Below, piece by piece: positions 57,940-64,000 of a DNA stretch of 64,000 nucleotides. Under the pieces are notes generated by a model. That model ran no database searches. It saw nothing but the letters and a program-made list of their open reading frames with translations, and had not been told where the DNA came from. The stretch is from Trileptium ribeirensis (lineage: Eukaryota; Nematoda; Enoplea; Enoplida; Thoracostomopsidae). The stretch is taken from positions 1-64,000 of the forward strand of contig JASANE010028502.1 of the NCBI GenBank assembly GCA_030248225.1, written 5' to 3'. The translations under genes were made by a program, and so were the position numbers. The stretch's first letter is position 1. Each line of letters opens with the position of its first letter.

Positions 57940-60900
57940 GTAAGTGATACTCGGGGGAGTTAATAATAGTAAAGTCGGTTCCAAACATTATTTATAATTT
58001 TTAAAGTGCTTCCCATAGTCGCTTCAAGGGCACAGCAAGCCGATTATAAAACACACTTTCGATATAGTGAGGCAAATGTGGGGGACAGTAACTGTTAAAC
58101 ACAAATCGTTGGACTGATACGTGGTAGCATAGGGGATTGTTGAAAAAATGTGGAAAAGACGCGGAGTTTACATCGCGTAATAATTATAAAAAAGCAGAAG
58201 GGAAGGTTAGCTGGGGACAGCATTGTCATGAGGATCAAAGATGATCCTGTCAGGGGGGGGGCGCTTTCCAATTTGGCGAAGTTAATATAAACATATTACC
58301 CTTTATTTCTTTCACAAGACTAAAGCCTGTCAAACATAATAACCTCCAAGGAAAATCATTCTCACGCTGTGGTGCCCTAACGCTTATCGTATAGAATTAA
58401 TAGTATGTAAGTATATTACAGTTTTGATCGCATCCTGTAATCCCGAACACGTACTGATTTATTCTGGTCCGCTACGTGCAAACTAAATTGAAAGAATACC
58501 AAAGCTTCATAATAAATTATACATATTACCTAATTTATTTCACCCTTTCTTCCAGTAATGATAAAAATTAAGCCGTGCCTCGTTAGGGGAGGGATTACCC
58601 AATCTAGTTGTCGCAAACTAAACTGCATACTACCGTTGTATTACTAATCGTAAGTATTGTCCAACACGTATATATCTAATGTCAGTAATGCACTGTCAGA
58701 AAGAGTAGGCTTTTGAGATTGCTATTGAACGCGCCATGCGGAGATTTGTCTATTGTCACACAGCCATTCAAGAAAAATTACACCATCTCGTCATCAAATA
58801 GATGGATTTTTGAATATTTTCCCTTTTGTTCTGACGCCGTTTGTCTATTTTGTCACTTTAGCCATATGGCGGAGTCTCCAACATTTGTTGGTGGGCAACA
58901 AATAAAATATGGGTATTTTACATGTTAGAAGATTCTGTTTCATTATTTTATGCCCAAGATGACGTTATCCCGCGGATACGTTGCATAAAACGTCTGAATT
59001 TTGGTCGATGGTTTTCAGGGGTTCATTTGAAGTGGACTAAGCTCTCTCGATCAGTTTTACTTGCAATTCCAGAGTCTTGCTTCTTTACTTTGCATATCTT
59101 TATTGAGGCATGCGGAGCTTGTAATTTGGAAAGTTGTCATGGTCGTGTTAGTCAATATAATGCTGATGGGAACAGTTTGCGATTTTTGTTGATGTGGGTG
59201 GTCCTTTATCTCCGACTTAGTTTTGATGAAGTTGAAATCTTGTAAAGACCTATAGATAATGCTCAGTGTTCCGAGAACGACGTTAGTTAGAGTACATTTG
59301 GTGTTTTTGTTTGCCCTCGTCTTGGGCGACACGGTTTTGTGTAAAGTATTGATAAAATGTCAGCGCTATAAATGATAAAAATTACAGTGTTGTATGTTCT
59401 CTTTGATTTGTCAAAATTCGTTGTTAATTGATTGTTATATAATTAATAATAATTTCAATTTATTTGCATTTTAATACATGTGATACTTCTTGGCTCGTAA
59501 CGTTGACGCTGTCCTTGGGTTTAATCCATCAAGCGTTAAGCGACTGCCGAACCTTAATAGACAAGCTGCAGCAACTTACTCATACTATTATAGATAGCTA
59601 CCAGAATTTGGCAGACGCTGAGTGCAATATAGCTACAACTATCGAATATATCTGCTCACATAGCCCGCTTCTCCAAGCTATCAAAATTATATTTTGGGAT
59701 ATGACCGGGGAGGGGGGTTCCCCCAGCTCTGAACTGGGGAAATCAAAAATAACTGGAGGGGCAATTCCTTCACATCTGGGGGTCCCCCAGTTGAATTGGG
59801 GTACCATAAATTACCGTAACTGTCAGAGAACATCAAAAATGTTTAATTTGGTAGCTTATTGTAATTATGTTTACATAAAAAGGGTGATATTTTAGTGATT
59901 GTGAACTTGGCATATGAAAATTTGGGTATTTCACAGGAAAATACGGAAAAATTAGCATATTTTTTTAGCCTATCAAGCAAAAAAATTGGTTATTTTAGTG
60001 GATCAGGAAAGCACCAGGCGGTGGTGGTATGAACTGGGAGGGGGCAAAATTTTCCAGCAGTCAGGTTGAAATACCTAACGGTCTCCTCTTCCCAATTGGA
60101 AGAGGGTAGAATATCCATTGTGATAGCGCTAAATTACTACTAAATATTACGCTATTATAGTACGTTGTAAGCGTCAGAAATGACTACCGCATTTCGAGCA
60201 AACTTCGAGTGACGTGAGCTGTATCATTTGCGCCGGGTATTGTATGAAATATCTTATAACGTTGTGGCAAATATTAAAAATACTGATTGCCGTTTCGGAA
60301 ATAGAGTATTTGTGAGAACAAGTCGTAAGCACATATTTATCTGTATTTTTTAATATTTTTACGCAATATCTTTGTAGTCTAATTTCTGCTTTGTTTAATT
60401 TTATTTTTTGGTATGTTTAAAGTTAACGTAACAGCTGGTCATCCTTTAATGGGTGCTGGTAAGTTGTTGCGGCAATACTGCGACTATTATTTTAAAAATT
60501 CTAGATGTTGTTAGTGACTTTTGTTTGCCCGTTGTTCGGTGTAAAAGTTGGTTCAAGTTTTGTGGTGTGTTGGTTATTGTTAGTAGTAGTAAATTTAGCT
60601 ATCGAGTTGAAGCGGAGTTTTTTTGTCCGCGTTTGACTGCACATAAACTTTTTTCCTTGTTTTCGTTTTTCTCAAAAACTTTTCTCTGTGGAAACCGTCA
60701 TTCGTCACCTAATACTGGAAGAATTATCGAAAAAAATTATTTTCAAACGCATAATGATATCTCATTGTATTTTTTTGTGCAAATTAACTTGACTTTTTTA
60801 TGCTCAAAAGTTGAAAAACTGACGCCGATTGGTCCGTTTGCTTGAGAGGTTATCCGACATTTGAACTGAGAGCTGTTGTCAGAGGCATCCGATTGGTAAA

Positions 60901-61389
60901 ATCCTCTTCTCGTCAGCAGCTACAGTCTAATTTGCAGCCAGGCTAGCCTTTTTGGGCCACGAGCCAAAGTTTACAAAACAATCATATAAATTTAAAGTTA
61001 ATTTTTACTGAGTAAATATCTCGCTTGCTTCAGGTGATGCGATGGGTTAATAGGGTTATTTAATGACAGTTAATCGCGTTGCTTCGATGTTTTAAGCTCT
61101 GTGTGCCTCTTGCAAAGTTAAAATGTTCGACCCTAAGACAACGCCATCTTGGTGATAAAGACAAGCGACTAGCTACATTATTTCAATATGTTTTAATTTG
61201 TAGTTGGAATAAAAATATTTTTTTGTGTTTACTGGGTGGGAACAAAATCGTTCTCTGAGCGGAGGGTGTGGCAAGTTTAGATCGGAGACGTGAAAATTTT
61301 TTAATAATTGCCAGTTTGGAGAAGCCAATGTATTATTAGTGCAACAGATTATTTTTTAGTATTGCATTGCAGTATTACAATGTCTTGTA
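57940..61389 (+). other. Intron 9 sequence, no further exon recognised
   Basis: I looked for loop 2 and converter exons (for example a KGMFRTV-like block) and saw none. A 143-codon open frame at 59464-59895 has no recognisable domain. At 59700-59801 lie G- and C-runs with hairpins. CCCCAG/CTGGGG is at 59721-59739, CTGGGGG-T-CCCCCAG at 59776-59790, and CCCCA/TGGGG at 59785-59801. Confidence 0.45.
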
Positions 61390-61690
61390 TAACGTGTGGT
61401 GTTAAGCAATATCGCATCATCCAATTTACACAGTTTCGGTTAATCGTTCGTCGCTGTCGTTTAGGTGTTACGAGCTGTACACTTCTGACCGAGAAGTTTG
61501 AGTATTAAAATCCTGGCCGGGATGCCGACCCATTCCCTCTCTCTGCTGGGTCGGTAAATTGACTAACACAATGTTCGAAAATTTCCCTTAGCCAAGGACA
61601 CAATTGTGGCTCTAATTACTACTCTTGGTCAAAAACGATGGAGATACTGAGGTCGGCACCGCCTTGTTATTACAGTAGGCGCCAGAAATG
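61390..61690 (+). mobile_element. Possible tRNA-derived SINE
   Basis: CAGTTTCGGTTAATCGTTCG followed about 65 bases later by GAAGTTTGAGTATTAAAATCC resembles the spacing of pol III A and B boxes in a tRNA-derived head, with B box divergent from GGTTCGAATCC. A unique body follows with the perfect hairpin CCGACCCA/TGGGTCGG (61525-61554) and AAAACGATGGAGAT near 61633. No target duplication or tail was identified, so this is tentative. Confidence 0.35.
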
Positions 61691-62779
61691 ACAGTTGGAT
61701 TTCGAGCGAGCGAGTGACTCACTCGAGATTTCTAAACCGTTTGAATTAATAAAATTCTATTTTTTACAACAAATTCATCGAATCACTCGTTCCACTCAGT
61801 CATTTTTGCCGTGTCCTGTATATCTGCGACTTTTAAAAACATTTTTTGAAAACACACCATTGAACTGTGCCTATCTATCGATTTTGTAGCGATCGCTGAT
61901 GCTGGTCTCTTGCTGGCTATTGATGACGATGCGAATACCTTGTGTTGTGACGAAAGCAGCGCGGCGGCTTCGTTTGTAACAGCGAATAAATTTTTCCGAT
62001 GGAGGTGTAAGTAGTGTGGTGGCTCGCTGTGGAGTGCCCTAACTTGCATGAACGTTCTTCTGCGGCCGCGAACGGTCGTGGCATGGCATCATGTGTTCGT
62101 CATTGATATTGCCTGGATTATTAGACATTAGACCTGGATAATATTAAATAGCAGCGTGAAGAATAACAATAGCGTTTCAGATTTCCGTCATATGCAACTA
62201 ACACACTAAACTAGCTAAGGTTCTAGTCGTATTGGAATCGCAATTCGGAACAATCGTTAGGCTTAGGTCAAATTCCCGAAAATGCTCCATTTTTATATTA
62301 AGCCGACATCTTCTTAATATCCACCTTGATATAGCCTCCATATGTTTAAACTGGATAAACCGTAATATTTTGTAGCAAACATGTCCCATGGTTGTGCTTT
62401 TTGTCCAAGCTAAAGGTGCTGGGCGGACGGTCTAAAAGAATTCCCTTTCTTTTCTGAACCATATTTTGTGGCGATTATGACAGTTTTTATTACATAGCTA
62501 GCCGTATCAAGAATATCCTGTTGATGTGTTTTGTCATATTATTGCTTTTCAAATAACAGTGTCCAACTTTCGCCTTATTTGGGAATTCGCTGACCGAGAC
62601 GCCCCTGTATGTTCGAATAGTTTTGCTAAAATGGCATGTTTGAGTGCACTAATCTATTTTTGTGAGTTGTGTGTTTGTGCTGTGAGAATAATAACTCGCA
62701 AGCGAGAGTGAAACGGGGCGAGCGTGCTTTAATTTTCATCATATTTTGTTTACATGCTGCGTTTGTTGTATATAGCACG
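61691..62779 (+). other. Intron 9 sequence, nothing recognised
   Basis: No exon, RNA gene or mobile element was recognised. Confidence 0.4.
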
Positions 62780-63560
62780 CTAAAACCTCCTGAACCCTGA
62801 ATCCATTGAAAATCCTAAAACCTAGTCGACCCTAAACCCATCGAAAACATCTGACAACGCATCAAGTATTTGCGCTGGTGCCTAGATAGCCAAATCATCG
62901 TATTCTGCTTACCACAAAACCTATATAGACAATCCTTGATGACCTGTACGCAATACGTAACCAAACAGCTGAAGACAGACTATTATTACGGAAATTGAGT
63001 TTGACTTCATTGACCCTATAGCCATTGAAAACCCACGAAAAGGCATGAAATATGCACACTGGACTCTGGATAACCAAATCATTGTATCTAGCATATTGAG
63101 AAACCTCTATATTGACTATTTTTGATGCTAGGTGCCAAATTACTGGGGACTGACTGTTTTCTTAAAATCTGGTGCATTGACCCTAAATCCAATGAAAACG
63201 TCCGAAAATTCATAAGATACTCATGCTGTACTTTCGATAAAGAGTACTGTACACTCTATATAAAATATTTTTGATGCCATGTACTAAACTACTGAAGACC
63301 GACTATTTTCTGGAAATCGGGCTCACTAACCCTAAGCCCAATGAAAACCTCTGACAGGGCATAAAATACTCGTACTGTACTCTCGATAAAAACCATCGTA
63401 TTCAACCTACCGGAAAACCTATACAAACAATTCTTCATAACGCAATACGTAACCAAAAAATGAAAACTCACCACATTTTGGAAATCGAGTTTGTCGACCA
63501 TAATATTTCGGAAACACCATTAAAAGAGATAATATAGTTAAGTTGGGCTTTAGGTGCCAA
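62780..63560. repeat. Degenerate tandem repeat, ~150-185 bp period
   Basis: ACCCTAAACCCATTGAAAAC-like blocks recur near 62828, 63012, 63179 and 63328. Between them are CTGAAGAC.GACTATT, GCATAAAATACTC.TACTG and CAATACGTAACCAA blocks in the same order. A partial copy of the last blocks recurs at 63755-63790. Units are diverged, so the array is old. Confidence 0.75.
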
Positions 63561-63619
63561 AACCACCGTCTCGAGCGTGCTTGGTAACCAACAGAAACTC
63601 GTTGTATGGTAAACTCATT

Positions 63620-63760
63620 CAATAACATGCCAAAATTAAAAACGGTATTTCTGGAAGAGGATCGAAGAACGATATTCGGCCCCACAGCGGCTCAGGGTAT
63701 GATCCCACAAAACGTTATGATCAGCAAAGTTGTAGATCTCGATGAGCTGAATGTGTGCGC
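63620..63760 (-). repeat. Dispersed repeat family R2, copy 2
   Basis: The reverse complement of 51818-51935 in blocks: AAAATTAAAAACGGTATTTC, then CCCACAGCGG, TCCCACAAAACG and TCAGCAAAGTTGTAGATCTC. It overlaps an 83-codon open frame (63606-63857), which is therefore unlikely to be a gene. Confidence 0.6.
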
Positions 63761-64000
63761 AGTACGTAACCAAACAACTGAAGACAGACTATGTCGTGGA
63801 CAGGGAATAACCGGAATTGAAATTTGCCGGAACCAGCAACCGGAACTGTCCATTTAAACCCGATCCGGAACCGGAACTTGGTCTTCGAAATTTATATATA
63901 GTGAAACAGATGAAGGAAGAAATCAAGGTATAGTGGATTTAAAATGCATTAAAAATAACTTTTATATACATTAAACTTAATGTATTGCGGTGGTATTATT

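Noticed and set aside
59464..59895. 143-codon open frame on the + strand
   Set aside because: No recognisable domain and no similarity to myosin tail sequence. Frames of this length are expected about once by chance in 64 kb of six-frame AT-rich DNA, and it runs through the hairpin-rich G/C block.
63606..63857. 83-codon open frame near the right edge
   Set aside because: Its first half is the reverse complement of an R2 repeat, so the frame is a by-product of repeat sequence.

Overview
The window looks like a piece of an invertebrate animal genome. It is AT-rich, has long GT-AG introns and many decayed retrotransposons, and shows no prokaryotic gene organisation. I cannot name the species from the sequence. 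The CR1/L2-like and RTE-like LINE mixture occurs in many invertebrates.

The only host protein-coding gene I can support is on the + strand. It encodes the motor domain of a class II myosin heavy chain of the non-muscle/smooth type. Nine consecutive exons lie between 25552 and 57939. They run from the P-loop (GESGAGKT), through switch I and switch II (DIAGFE), to FVVNIWKD just before actin-binding loop 2. All nine join in phase and give 445 complete codons plus one partial codon at each end. The N-terminal exons (SH3-like domain, first third of the motor) and everything downstream (loop 2, SH helices, lever arm, coiled-coil tail) were not found. They presumably lie outside the window, so the first 25.5 kb is either upstream intron or flanking DNA.

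From 1 to 25551 the sequence is dominated by retroelements. There is a CR1-like 3' fragment (4030-4470, +), a decayed L2-like LINE (6430-7690, +), a 164-bp tandem array (9558-10355) and a 5'-truncated CR1-like copy (10800-12345, -). Next comes an RTE-type element (-) split in two (14224-15347 and 19458-20385) by a CR1-like element with two ORFs (15352-19453, +). Last is a CR1-like copy carrying nearly all of ORF2 (21340-24165, -). None of these encodes an intact protein set.

Inside the myosin introns lie an RTE 5' fragment (27100-28440, +), two near-identical copies of a ~450-bp dispersed repeat (31869-32311 and 50475-50936), an 88-bp tandem array (33990-34830) and a 484-bp non-autonomous hAT-like element that ends 40 bp before exon 4. 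There are also a 45-bp minisatellite, a 98-bp tandem array and several smaller duplications. The last 6 kb (57940-64000) is intronic and carries a tRNA-derived SINE-like segment and a ~170-bp degenerate tandem array.

Nothing here is a clear new biological system. The most useful observations are the nested LINE insertion with a short target duplication, a shared 3' hairpin layout in four CR1-like copies, the hAT-like insertion close to a splice acceptor, and several unclassified repeat families.
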